Part shown: positions 9,033 through 17,486 of the stretch, piece after piece | How the letters are laid out: each line of letters begins with the position of its first letter | How positions within the stretch are numbered: the first letter of the stretch is position 1 | Assembly: GCA_016235245.1 (NCBI GenBank) | Contig: JACRLO010000023.1 | Location: forward strand, 1 to 42,216 | DNA: 42,216 bases | Source: Nitrospirota bacterium | GTDB taxonomy: Bacteria > Nitrospirota > Thermodesulfovibrionia > Thermodesulfovibrionales > UBA6898 | Reading direction: 5' to 3' | Position numbers and translations under genes: made by a program | Notes under the pieces: generated by a model | What the model saw: only the letters and a program-made list of their open reading frames with translations | Told to the model about the DNA's origin: nothing | Databases searched by the model: none

Positions 9033-9439
9033 GGTCATAGAGTATTGGAATAGTAATGAAAAGGAATTCTATTTGAAGATAAGGACGAATAAGCGGACTC
9101 TTGCCTAGGTACTAACAGATCTTTGACTTTGTGAAACGTTACCGCTGTTGTTAGCGTTTGGTATTCAGAACCTAATCAACGGCATTCGGATTTATCAGAA
9201 TTCATCTGGAGATGTATGTAAGATGCTTTTGTCAGATTGAAAGCAGAGCTCAGGACGACTTGTTGTGGTCCACTTGCTCTGCTTTCTCATTTAATGGGAA
9301 CCGATGGTCTCGATATCTTTCTGTGAGCCATTTGATTCGAAAATCAGAATCAATGGTCAGTGACTTCGCAGTTACGCATCCCAAGAGTAAATTAGGAAGT
9401 CACTAACTCAAATCCAATTTGCGAAATACGGGGGGAAAA
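9033..9439. other. 406-base intergenic stretch with a 9-bp inverted repeat
   Basis: I see no gene. AGTGACTTC at 9359-9367 and GAAGTCACT at 9396-9404 form a 9-bp inverted repeat just before the next ribosome binding site. It could be a leader hairpin or a regulator site. A 64-residue frame at 9212-9406 has no family features and no ribosome binding site. Confidence 0.4.
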
Positions 9440-9904
9440 GTGAATCTCTACGACGAACTGAATGCGTACTTAAAATCCCAAATTCTTTTGACAGTTGCAA
9501 CACTCGGAAAGGAATATCCTTGGACTTGTAGTGTATATTTTGGGTATTCAGACGGCCGCTTCTATTTCACATCGAAGCGGGATACACAACATGCCAAAGA
9601 TATCGGAAATGGCGCGATTGTTGCTTTCGCAGTTGCAGACTCAGCACAAACACCATCTGCTGTTATCGTAGGAGTTCAGGGACGCGGATTTTGCCGTCCA
9701 GCCAGGTTGGACGATGCTACTAAAATAGTAGTAAATTACGGTCAGAAATTCAAAGAATTTCTGGCTGACTATGGTAGTCTTCCTAATCTCCTTGAAGTTA
9801 TGAAAGGGGGCACTGTTTACGTGATTGAGGCGCACAGCATAAAGTTTACTAACAAGAATTTATTCAAAGACGCCCAGATTCTCTCTTTTGATCTTCGAGC
9901 GTAA
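9440..9904 (+). CDS. PNPOx-like split-barrel flavoprotein
   Basis: A 154-residue member of the pyridoxamine 5'-phosphate oxidase-like split beta-barrel family. Typical elements are LLTVATLGKEYPWTCSVYFGY near the start, GRFYFTSKRDTQHAKDI, and GVQGRGFCRPA. These proteins bind FMN, F420 or haem; which one applies here cannot be read from the sequence. I chose GTG 9440 because a run of six G (GGGGGG) lies just upstream. Its stop TAA shares a base with the ATG of the next gene (TAATG), so translational coupling is likely. Confidence 0.75.
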   Translation: MNLYDELNAYLKSQILLTVATLGKEYPWTCSVYFGYSDGRFYFTSKRDTQHAKDIGNGAIVAFAVADSAQTPSAVIVGVQGRGFCRPARLDDATKIVVNYGQKFKEFLADYGSLPNLLEVMKGGTVYVIEAHSIKFTNKNLFKDAQILSFDLRA

Positions 9905-10791
9905 TGGCAAATGCCTACATTCCCATGATCTGGTTGATTGGGCCCATTGGCTGGGGGATCGATCTGTTAGTCGAGCACTATCCCACAGAAAACCAAGGCT
10001 GTTTTTGCAAAGGTTTTCAAAAGATGTTCATCTGGGATTGTGCGATGATCTCTCGGATGATAATGGATGGAAACAGAGTGCGACTGTTCGGGAATAATCT
10101 GGGCAACTCAATTGAAGCCCGAGACCTGCGAAAGAGATTAAATTCAGATGGTCATATCTTGGTCGAGATTGGCTCTGATCCTCCCAGCCCGCCAATGGAC
10201 TTAATTATTCAATCCAATAATGGAAGCCGCACGTGGATCTCAAACATAATTCCGCCGAAACTTGAGGAACTTGTCCTGACTTTGAAAAAATACAAAGCGG
10301 AAAGTCCTGACATAATTTACACAGATCATTGGCTAGACACCTGCGATATCAAGCCATACTTTGCCGAATTTGGAGTATTCTCCCCAAAGCTGCTTTACTG
10401 CAATGCTGGGGATTGTAATGAGCTGGGAGCAGTTAATCGACTAAGTGAGTATTTGAACGTTCCGGGAATAATTCAAGTATCTTTGAAGATTCAGGTAGAG
10501 ATGCAGGATCTGGCAAAACAAATCAAGCCACGTCGACAACATGCAATCGTGCTTACTAGAGACAGTAAGAATATTTTCATAATGTGGAACGACACTATAC
10601 ATGAAGTCCAAGTCGAGCCGTTATACGATATCAGAACAACCGGAGCTGGCGCAATTTTCTCTGCCAGGATCATTGATTACCTTGCTAAAAGAATCAGCGA
10701 CTGGCAGTCGTATATTCTTCAAGCAGTTTCTTATTCGACTGCACATACTATGCTCGCTCTCAAAAAAAACATACGACCGTACTATTTATAG
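9904..10791 (+). CDS. PfkB/ribokinase-like protein lacking the catalytic Asp
   Basis: A 295-residue protein with a weak but readable PfkB (ribokinase-like) layout. IIQSNNGSRTWISNI resembles the strand that follows the sugar-binding lid, LLYCNAGDCNELGAVNRL the middle region, and the C-terminal RTTGAGAIFSARIIDYLA corresponds to the anion-hole signature DTTGAGDxFxAGF. In that signature the catalytic base Asp is Ala here and the first Asp is Arg. The N-terminal GGxxxN segment is not preserved either. I infer a pseudo-kinase, a sugar- or nucleoside-binding protein, or a decaying gene. It overlaps the flavoprotein stop codon by one base. Confidence 0.55.
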   Translation: MANAYIPMIWLIGPIGWGIDLLVEHYPTENQGCFCKGFQKMFIWDCAMISRMIMDGNRVRLFGNNLGNSIEARDLRKRLNSDGHILVEIGSDPPSPPMDLIIQSNNGSRTWISNIIPPKLEELVLTLKKYKAESPDIIYTDHWLDTCDIKPYFAEFGVFSPKLLYCNAGDCNELGAVNRLSEYLNVPGIIQVSLKIQVEMQDLAKQIKPRRQHAIVLTRDSKNIFIMWNDTIHEVQVEPLYDIRTTGAGAIFSARIIDYLAKRISDWQSYILQAVSYSTAHTMLALKKNIRPYYL

Positions 10792-11100
10792 ATTGTACTT
10801 CGTAAAATTCTAAACACTTAACCTATCTTAAAAGTATCACTTGCCCATGGAGTAGCCATTGACGTTTTGGTGGTAAATGACCTTCCGGCGGAAGAGTCTG
10901 TCTGGCAAGGGTAGCCTGGTGTACGCGAACCAGTTTAAATGCAGTTTGATGTCGACAACAAGCAGCCAAGCGCGCTCGGGCAGCTTTGGGGAGAATTGCA
11001 TACCCAGTAGTCGCAATCTTCAACTATGAAGAAATCAACATCACGCTAGATTGGGAAATTGTTAACTTTTTATCTGTATTTTTGATTGGCGAGGTTTGAA
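10792..11100. other. 309-base gap upstream of the caspase unit
   Basis: No gene is supported. The block 10840-11023 is more GC-rich than its surroundings and contains a minus-strand frame of 66 residues that I do not recognise; it may be a relic of an inserted element. The AT-rich stretch 11040-11085 directly before the first gene is the likely promoter region, but no clear -35/-10 pair stands out. Confidence 0.35.
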
Positions 11101-12186
11101 GTGGATGCTGTTTTTGATCAGATGCGAACTCTAAAGGAAGATAACTGGAAAGCACTCAAGGAAATTCTATACCAGTTAGATGTTATCATAGGTAAGAACC
11201 CATCTAGCAGTATGCGACGCGTGCTAGAAAGCCGTGATTTTGTTCAATATCTTGGCTATTCTTTTAGTCCGAATGAACATCAGGCATTTCTTGATGTATT
11301 GAATTCGAGTTATGGCGAGCATATTGTAGAGACTTTCAAGCGTCGATCGATTCAATATATTTCAAGACTGTTGAGGCTCCTTGAGAGATTCCCGGACCCT
11401 ACGATCGATCAAATGACCAAAATGCGGTGGGAAACATCAATTAAGGGTCTTCTTAGAGATATGGGGGCGCTTGATGATTCCAATTCTACTTTGAAACAGG
11501 TAGAAGATTTCGCGAAATCGACCCTTGAGTTAACAAGATTTACTGCAACTTGGCATGATCCTGAGTTGGTAACTGCGTTGTATCTTCTTGAGATGAGCGA
11601 TAAAGAGGGTAGAGGTATAACACATACGGCGGAAGAATATTTACTTGGAATGGCTCGACGCGAATTGGAGGTACTAATCGATCCTTCAAGCAAAAACTTT
11701 TTCAGTTCACTGCTAGATGATGAGGCGAACATTTGGTGGGGATTACTCACGCTCCTAGACTGGAAGCGGGAAAATTTTGTCATATATCAGTATTCAGGAA
11801 TGGATGGATTTCTAAAAATAATTGACCGGCTATTATCAAGAAATAGCATAACTTATCCCAAGGGTAAGGTGGCTCGGAAAGAAATCACCTTTGAGATACA
11901 ATCAGAACAGAAGACCGTATTATTTATTGGTAGTGCTGCTTTTCAAATCGCAGATATTATCCAAGATAATGAAATTTCAGATTATCCGATGCGTATTCGC
12001 AACCAGGTTCTTGAATTCCAAAAACCGTTCTTGTTCGGGCAAAAAATGCGCCAACCTAGCCATTTGTACTTCAGATGTTTGGAATCTGAGGTCTGGGGAA
12101 GAATGCTTGCATGGAAAGATGGCAAAGGGATGCTTGATGAACGTGGCATTTCTTTACGGCCAGGTAGTTATGTGTTTCATCAATAA
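11101..12186 (+). CDS. stand-alone copy of the caspase-associated domain (unknown family)
   Basis: A protein of 361 residues with no recognised family, predicted mostly helical from its pattern. It is a full-length paralogue of the C-terminal half of the caspase-like protein encoded 2.4 kb downstream. Shared blocks include VEDFAKSTLxLTRF, LIDPSSKN-F, LDDE-N-WWG, VARKE--FEI--EQKT and FRCLE-EVWGR-L-W, in the same order and at similar spacing. I infer a partner that pairs with the protease, as sensor, adaptor or inhibitor. GTG 11101 is preferred over TTG 11086 because GAGG at 11091-11094 sits six bases before it. The next gene starts 64 bases after its stop, on the same strand. Confidence 0.7.
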   Translation: MDAVFDQMRTLKEDNWKALKEILYQLDVIIGKNPSSSMRRVLESRDFVQYLGYSFSPNEHQAFLDVLNSSYGEHIVETFKRRSIQYISRLLRLLERFPDPTIDQMTKMRWETSIKGLLRDMGALDDSNSTLKQVEDFAKSTLELTRFTATWHDPELVTALYLLEMSDKEGRGITHTAEEYLLGMARRELEVLIDPSSKNFFSSLLDDEANIWWGLLTLLDWKRENFVIYQYSGMDGFLKIIDRLLSRNSITYPKGKVARKEITFEIQSEQKTVLFIGSAAFQIADIIQDNEISDYPMRIRNQVLEFQKPFLFGQKMRQPSHLYFRCLESEVWGRMLAWKDGKGMLDERGISLRPGSYVFHQ

Positions 12187-12250
12187 CGTTTACTGAACAT
12201 AGAATTACCTTGAAGTAACCAGTTCGATTCACTAGAGAAGAGGTTGAGAA

Positions 12251-13315
12251 ATGCCTTTCCCGAACATCCCTTTTTGGAAGCAATCCGAACGCATGACTGT
12301 TGTATCCCTGCCCGGGGTCTCAGGACAAATGATTCGGGCAAACGGAGGGTACTGGCGAATACGATTGATTGAAATGCGCCTCTCACGTGACTGGGTGTTT
12401 ACAACAAGATTACATCCCTCGTTTCATTTGCAATACAGTTTCAATGGAGAATACGTTCAGACACTTGTTGGACCCCAACAATTGGGAGCGTTTCGCGGTG
12501 ACAAGCGTCTAGTACAAATGAGTCCGCAAGTAGTTACTCCACCTATTCCTCATACCGGAGCGCCTTTCGAGATCGGGTTGGCGTTAATTGCTGTTCCAGG
12601 CGAGGAATTGGCTGAGGGAATGCTCAACCTTTTGAGTGGGCTTTCCGGAGCTGTTGGACGTTTGGACGTTGTTGCAGCAGTTGGGATTGCGGATCTACTT
12701 CGGCGGGGAATAAATACCGTGTTGGGTCTAAATACCTGTGAGATGAGGTTGGGTTGGAGTGGGCAAATTGGACAGCATGAATTCTTAAATCAGACCCACA
12801 TCATTGTAGCGCCACCTGGTTTAAGTGATTGGACGCCACAGAACCTCAGCGTGATTGGCGGACAATTGCATATTAAGAATGGGGATATTTCGCGCGTCAG
12901 TTATTTGGTATTCTCCATTGAAGTTGCAGAACGTCGCGAAGACTGGTTTGAAATCCCAGATATAAAGAATGCCCTCAATGATTTCAATGTAGAGCTTAGC
13001 AGGTCTAGCATCCTTCGAGAGAAATATCTTGCATGTGTAGAAACACTGCTTACCGTTGTCCGAACATCACCATTTCTTATTTCGCCTCAGCGAGACGAAA
13101 TAATAGAGGGATTGATAGCGGCAAAGAAAAATGCTGAAGAGCAAAACTCGGTTTTGTTCCGTTCAGAATCTGGGACCGTTGCCGAGAAAGTTATTGATGA
13201 CACGCGTGAAAGAATGTTGCAGTTCTATTCGAGAAAATCCACAGATTTCATTGAAGATGACAGCGAAGGTGTACACCTCGATCGAACACTTAACATAGGC
13301 CCGATAGTTTCGTGA
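12251..13315 (+). CDS. unrecognised 354-residue protein, middle gene of the caspase unit
   Basis: I do not recognise this protein. The first 120 residues look beta-rich, with a Pro/Gly motif around VVTPPIPHTGAPFEIGLAL. A Gly-rich hydrophobic stretch follows (about residues 117-160; SGLSGAVGRLDVVAAVGIAD), then a further beta-rich part and a helical, charged C-terminus. There is no signal peptide, clear transmembrane helix, nucleotide-binding motif or zinc site. The ATG has a good AGAAGAGG ribosome binding site. Lying between the two paralogous partners on one strand, it is probably the sensor, regulator or substrate of the caspase-like protease. Confidence 0.6.
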   Translation: MPFPNIPFWKQSERMTVVSLPGVSGQMIRANGGYWRIRLIEMRLSRDWVFTTRLHPSFHLQYSFNGEYVQTLVGPQQLGAFRGDKRLVQMSPQVVTPPIPHTGAPFEIGLALIAVPGEELAEGMLNLLSGLSGAVGRLDVVAAVGIADLLRRGINTVLGLNTCEMRLGWSGQIGQHEFLNQTHIIVAPPGLSDWTPQNLSVIGGQLHIKNGDISRVSYLVFSIEVAERREDWFEIPDIKNALNDFNVELSRSSILREKYLACVETLLTVVRTSPFLISPQRDEIIEGLIAAKKNAEEQNSVLFRSESGTVAEKVIDDTRERMLQFYSRKSTDFIEDDSEGVHLDRTLNIGPIVS

Positions 13316-13418
13316 ATTGGCACCAGGGAGTCTTTTCTCGTTTGAGTATCCGTATCACGAGGCTTAAATGGACACAATCCATGATGTTTGGATCGTATAA
13401 GTACACACGGTTAAGAGT

Positions 13419-13440
13419 TCATCTGCTCAGAAGCAGATGA
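13419..13440 (+). promoter_or_regulatory. hairpin just before the caspase ribosome binding site
   Basis: TCATCTGCT (13419-13427) and AGCAGATGA (13432-13440) form a perfect 9-bp stem with a CAGA loop, ending a few bases before GAGGA (13448-13452) and the chosen ATG at 13461. There is no U-tract, so it is not a terminator. It may damp translation or protect the message. Confidence 0.5.
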
Positions 13441-13460
13441 CTTGTGGCGAGGAACAACGA

Positions 13461-15410
13461 ATGGAAAAAACATATCAGCCATTATATAGGAACTCATTCG
13501 CTCTGTGTATTGGCATTGACAACTACTTAAATCTAGGAAAACTTGAGACTTGCGTTGCTGGAGCCAAAGAAGTCGCAAGCCTTCTTGCACTTCAGAATTA
13601 CAAAGTCATGGGGATTTACAATAGCAAAGCCACAGCCTCAAGCATTCGAAAAGCGCTCGCTGAATTCGCGGAAAGTTCAGCAGAGGATGATCGGGTCTTC
13701 ATATATTTTGCAGGTCACGGTATGCGGAGAAAGAATGTTTCAAACGAAGAGGTAGGTTATTTGGGGCTATATGATACGGGCAAAAATTATAGCAAAGCTC
13801 TTTATTTTCAAGATATTATACGAGAATTTCAATTCATTAAAGCCAAACATATTTTTTTGGCACTTGATGCTTGCTTTAGCGGATTAGCTCTTGCTCGACA
13901 AGGTGACACTATGAGCGTGCCGTCTGACGACATTGGAACTATAGCCCAGAACCTAACTCGCAAGCGCGCGATAGAAATATTAACAGCAGGAGGAGCCAGG
14001 GATTTTGTGTATGATCGGCTCCCATACGGAGAAACAAACCTTTCGCCATTTACGTATTTCCTAACTCAGGGTATCCTGGGAAAAGCTGATTGGAATGGAA
14101 TAATTACTAGTTATAGTTTGGCAGGATACGTGCGCAATAACGTCCAACTTCACGCCTCGGGGCAGATACCACAATTTGGACCAATCCCTGGGAGTAGTAG
14201 CGAAGGAGCCTTCGTCTTTCGCTTTCCGCAGAGTGGATCGGATGAACCTAGATATTTGAAAAATAGCATCCACCTCGATAATAATGCTGTTTCTAGAAAA
14301 CAAGAGCCGGACTTTGATGATACCATTATTCAAATCCAATCTCAGTGGAATGACAATTGGGAATACATAAGGCACTTCATGAAACTATTGGATCAACTTG
14401 CGGAAAGCCATTCTGAAAGCGGTCTTCTACAGGCTCTAGGGAGTAGAGACATATTCTCATGCCTGGGTTTTCCGATGGATGCAACGGAGCATGAAGCATA
14501 TGTATCTCTTCTTCATTCAGCTTATTATGACATAGAGTTAGAAAGTTGCAAGCCAAGATTGAAGCTTTACTTCCGTAGACTTAAGAACCTTTTGGCTAGG
14601 TTTCCTGATGATAAAATACAACTCGAGACAAAAAACAGATGGCAGTCCATTGTTCAAGACATACTCAATACTATGGGGGATGAAGAAGATGCTGCACTAA
14701 CCCTCAAGCGTGTGGAGGATTTCGCAAAATCGACCTTGGCCTTAACAAGATTCACAAATACCGCACACGACCCAGAGCTTATGTCGGCTCTCTATCTAAT
14801 CAAAAAGCTCGACTATGCTGATCATGGTGGTTCCGCCAAAGTCGAACAATTTCTGCTCCAAAAAACCAAACATGAATTGGAGCAGTTGATTGATCCCAGT
14901 AGCAAGAATCTGTTTACTGAGATGCTGGATGATGAAAGTAATGTTTGGTGGGGGATCCTTGTGCTCCTTGACCATTCAATAGAGGACTTTCAAATACACG
15001 ATTATAGGGGGATTTCCGGCAGCATACGTCTCATGGAAAGATTGATTGCTCGAAATAAAATAGTATATCCTAATCATGAGGTAGCACGAAAAGAAGTGGC
15101 TTTCGAAATACATAATGAGCAAAAGACGATTTTGTGGATAAACAATTTGGGATTTCTCATTGCTCAGTTGTATGATCTGAACAAGGTTCAAGGAATTGGA
15201 GATTGTATTCGCAAATATGTATTACTGTTACAACATCCCTTTTTATATGGCGAGAAACCTCGTGTAACTGAAAGTCTCTTTTTCCGGTGTTTAGAGTTGG
15301 AAGTATGGGGACGGATTTTATCTTGGAACTCTGGTATCGCCAAAGATCATATAGGGCGCGAAATAAAACCCGGCGAATATAGGAAGGGCTATAGGTTATT
15401 TAGGGTCTGA
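13461..15410 (+). CDS. caspase-like (peptidase C14) protease with C-terminal paired domain
   Basis: A 649-residue two-domain protein. Residues about 10-257 form a caspase-hemoglobinase fold: FALCIGIDNY first strand, VFIYFAGHG with catalytic His86, and HIFLALDACFSG with catalytic Cys138, both in canonical context. A linker (about 258-287) joins it to a 350-residue helical domain that is paralogous to the protein at 11101. Metacaspase-like enzymes cleave after basic or acidic residues and in bacteria often act as toxic effectors in defence or programmed death. ATG 13461 has GAGGA upstream; an in-frame ATG at 13437 lies within the hairpin and lacks a site. The gap from the preceding gene is 145 bases. 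Confidence 0.85.
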   Translation: MEKTYQPLYRNSFALCIGIDNYLNLGKLETCVAGAKEVASLLALQNYKVMGIYNSKATASSIRKALAEFAESSAEDDRVFIYFAGHGMRRKNVSNEEVGYLGLYDTGKNYSKALYFQDIIREFQFIKAKHIFLALDACFSGLALARQGDTMSVPSDDIGTIAQNLTRKRAIEILTAGGARDFVYDRLPYGETNLSPFTYFLTQGILGKADWNGIITSYSLAGYVRNNVQLHASGQIPQFGPIPGSSSEGAFVFRFPQSGSDEPRYLKNSIHLDNNAVSRKQEPDFDDTIIQIQSQWNDNWEYIRHFMKLLDQLAESHSESGLLQALGSRDIFSCLGFPMDATEHEAYVSLLHSAYYDIELESCKPRLKLYFRRLKNLLARFPDDKIQLETKNRWQSIVQDILNTMGDEEDAALTLKRVEDFAKSTLALTRFTNTAHDPELMSALYLIKKLDYADHGGSAKVEQFLLQKTKHELEQLIDPSSKNLFTEMLDDESNVWWGILVLLDHSIEDFQIHDYRGISGSIRLMERLIARNKIVYPNHEVARKEVAFEIHNEQKTILWINNLGFLIAQLYDLNKVQGIGDCIRKYVLLLQHPFLYGEKPRVTESLFFRCLELEVWGRILSWNSGIAKDHIGREIKPGEYRKGYRLFRV

Positions 15411-15441
15411 ACGACTCGGTTTTCGAATGTTGCCAAGTCGT
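15411..15441 (+). terminator. imperfect hairpin right after the caspase gene
   Basis: ACGACTCGG (15411-15419) and CCAAGTCGT (15433-15441) pair with one mismatch directly after the stop codon. No run of T follows, so termination is only possible. It marks the probable end of the three-gene unit. Confidence 0.35.
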
Positions 15442-15921
15442 GTGGCATAAATCTTTGCAAGAAGAGGATATTGCAAAAGAAAGATTTTGCGTTACTGTTC
15501 ATATACTGATTGTAGAGTCGTGTTTGGTGTTGAATGTCGATTACGAAAAAAACTGCTTGCTTCGTTCCATGTTAGACAAGTTCGCTAACTCCATGCATAG
15601 AGCAGCGTGACCGCAACCAAAATCATTTCCCACGAATCTCGCTAATCTGCACTAATCTTTAATTTTGATTCGTGTGGATTCGTGTGATTAGCGGGAAAAA
15701 TCTTCGGGGTTGTGATAGTTTCTGCAGAGGAATACTATACAATGACCGAAGGAAACCCCTGCGCTTAAATCAACTAATATTTCAATATGCTATCACATTT
15801 CCAGTATTGTAGCATTTGAGTTCATACTTGAGCGGCAACAATAGTGCGGCGTACGGGCTTTCAGCCGAAGTCTCGTTTGTGATTTGTTACTACTACTGAG
15901 CTACAAATCCGAGGTGTTCTT
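15442..15921. other. 480-base gap with a REP-like dyad
   Basis: No gene is visible. The block 15631-15694 carries CGCTAATC (15640-15647) paired with GATTAGCG (15686-15693), and ACGAATC paired with two copies of GATTCGT (15667-15673 and 15677-15683). It looks like the dispersed intergenic palindromes found in many copies in some genomes. A copy search in this genome would settle it. Confidence 0.45.
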
Positions 15922-17322
15922 GTGGCGTATCCGAATCTTTCCGAGATTACTCTTTTAGAAGCTTCGATAGCTATCAAAGGAAAGCAGCTATCTCCAATTG
16001 AATTGGTTTCTGCATGTCTGGCTCGAATCGAAAAACTCAATCCTATCCTAAATGCCTATATTACGGTAGCACACGATGAGGCTTTGAGTAGTGCTCGGTC
16101 TGCCACAGAGGAAATTGCTCAAGGAAATGCATTGAAGCCTTTACACGGTATTCCCATGGGGATCAAGGACGTTTTTGATGTTGCCGGAATGCCAACCACC
16201 GCAGGAAGTTCCCATACTACATTTCCGTCAATCGATAGTACTATTGCCAGAAAGTTAAAGGATGCAGGGGCGATCTTGTTAGGGAAACACAATATGCACG
16301 AATGGGCCTGCGGAGCTACTAATCGTGAGTCACATTTTGGACCAGTTCATAATCCTTGGAATGTGGATTGCATCTCAGGAGGATCAAGTGGAGGTTCAGC
16401 TGCGGCAGTTGCCGCTGGACTGGATCTTGGATCAATCGGAAGTGATACAGCGGGGTCTATCAGAATACCTGCCGCGCTGTGTGGAGTGGTTGGATTAAAA
16501 CCAACTTTCGGCTCAGTAAGTAGAAACGGGATGGTCCCACTAAGTTGGTCATTAGATCATGTAGGGACTATAGCGCGAACAGTTGACGATGTTGAAACGC
16601 TTTTTAAAATAATAGCGCAGAAGCCAACAAACATTGTAGAGAGCAACGAGATCAGTGCTTCAATAGTGCAGGCTGATGGAATTCGGTGCTCAGACAACCT
16701 GGTTGGACTTAGGGTAGGCATACCCAAGACATACTTCTTTGATGGTTTGGATAAGGAAGTCCAGAATGCTCTCCACAAGGCCATAGAAGATATTACAAAC
16801 TTTGGAGCGATAGTAGACGAAGTATCGTTACCGGATGTCGCAGAAGCAGTCAACGCTCATGCAATCATCATGTATAGTGATGCGGCAGCATATCACGAGG
16901 AGTCGCTTGCATCAAATGCTTTGATTTTCAGCGATACCGTGATCGGAAGGCTAAGGCGAGGGCAAGAGTACAAAGCCACAGAGTACTCAAAAGCAAAGCA
17001 AATACAATCGAGTTGGACTAAATGTTTGGAGCACCTATTTCAAAAGATCGATGTTCTTATTACTCCAACAACGGCGGTGCCAGCCCCTCATATCATTAAA
17101 GTACCAAATAGCGAAAATCGTCCTTTGATACTGTTGACATGTTTGTTTAACCTTACAGGCAATCCGGCTATATCATTACCATGTGGGTTTACATCTCTTG
17201 GACTTCCAATTGGCATGCAGTTGGTGGCAAAAAAGTGGTACGAATCGACTCTTGTTGCAACAGCAAGATTCTATGAGCAATCTCATCCATGGTCGAAGCA
17301 ACGTCCTGGCATTCCAAGTTAA
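15922..17322 (+). CDS. amidase signature family hydrolase (GatA/AtzF-like)
   Basis: A 466-residue amidase signature enzyme that hydrolyses an amide bond. The Ser-cisSer-Lys triad is complete: Lys82 in GIPMGIKDVFD, Ser155 in ISGGSSGGSAAAVAAG, and nucleophile Ser179 in GSDTAGSIRIPA. Length and the C-terminal NLTGNPAISLPCGF block are typical. No gatB or gatC lies nearby, so it is more likely a catabolic or biosynthetic amidase than a tRNA amidotransferase subunit. GTG 15922 has GAGG at 15911-15914. It is followed by the small tautomerase-like gene, and the pair may belong to one pathway. Confidence 0.88.
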   Translation: MAYPNLSEITLLEASIAIKGKQLSPIELVSACLARIEKLNPILNAYITVAHDEALSSARSATEEIAQGNALKPLHGIPMGIKDVFDVAGMPTTAGSSHTTFPSIDSTIARKLKDAGAILLGKHNMHEWACGATNRESHFGPVHNPWNVDCISGGSSGGSAAAVAAGLDLGSIGSDTAGSIRIPAALCGVVGLKPTFGSVSRNGMVPLSWSLDHVGTIARTVDDVETLFKIIAQKPTNIVESNEISASIVQADGIRCSDNLVGLRVGIPKTYFFDGLDKEVQNALHKAIEDITNFGAIVDEVSLPDVAEAVNAHAIIMYSDAAAYHEESLASNALIFSDTVIGRLRRGQEYKATEYSKAKQIQSSWTKCLEHLFQKIDVLITPTTAVPAPHIIKVPNSENRPLILLTCLFNLTGNPAISLPCGFTSLGLPIGMQLVAKKWYESTLVATARFYEQSHPWSKQRPGIPS

Positions 17323-17486
17323 ACTTCTGTCGCACTGGACTGCATGCACTTTGGGAACAAGAGTGAAACGAGTTAAACATGGAATGCATGCATTATTATG
17401 AGCTTCCTCGTCATTTCAGTGAAAATCTTGAACTAAGAACCGAGATTATTCCGTGCCTCAAAATTTTGTTATTCGGGTAACCAAAA

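Noticed and set aside
10823-11023. 66-residue minus-strand frame upstream of the caspase unit
   Set aside because: No recognisable family and no ribosome binding site; kept only as a possible relic within the gap.
11101-15410. naming the trio as the published CATRA or EAD-type caspase conflict systems
   Set aside because: The architecture is reminiscent, but I cannot see their diagnostic domain sequences here, and the shared domain is larger than the EAD adaptors.
15922-17322. GatA subunit of the tRNA amidotransferase
   Set aside because: The catalytic residues fit, but no gatB or gatC is nearby and the context is an accessory region, so a general amidase is the safer call.
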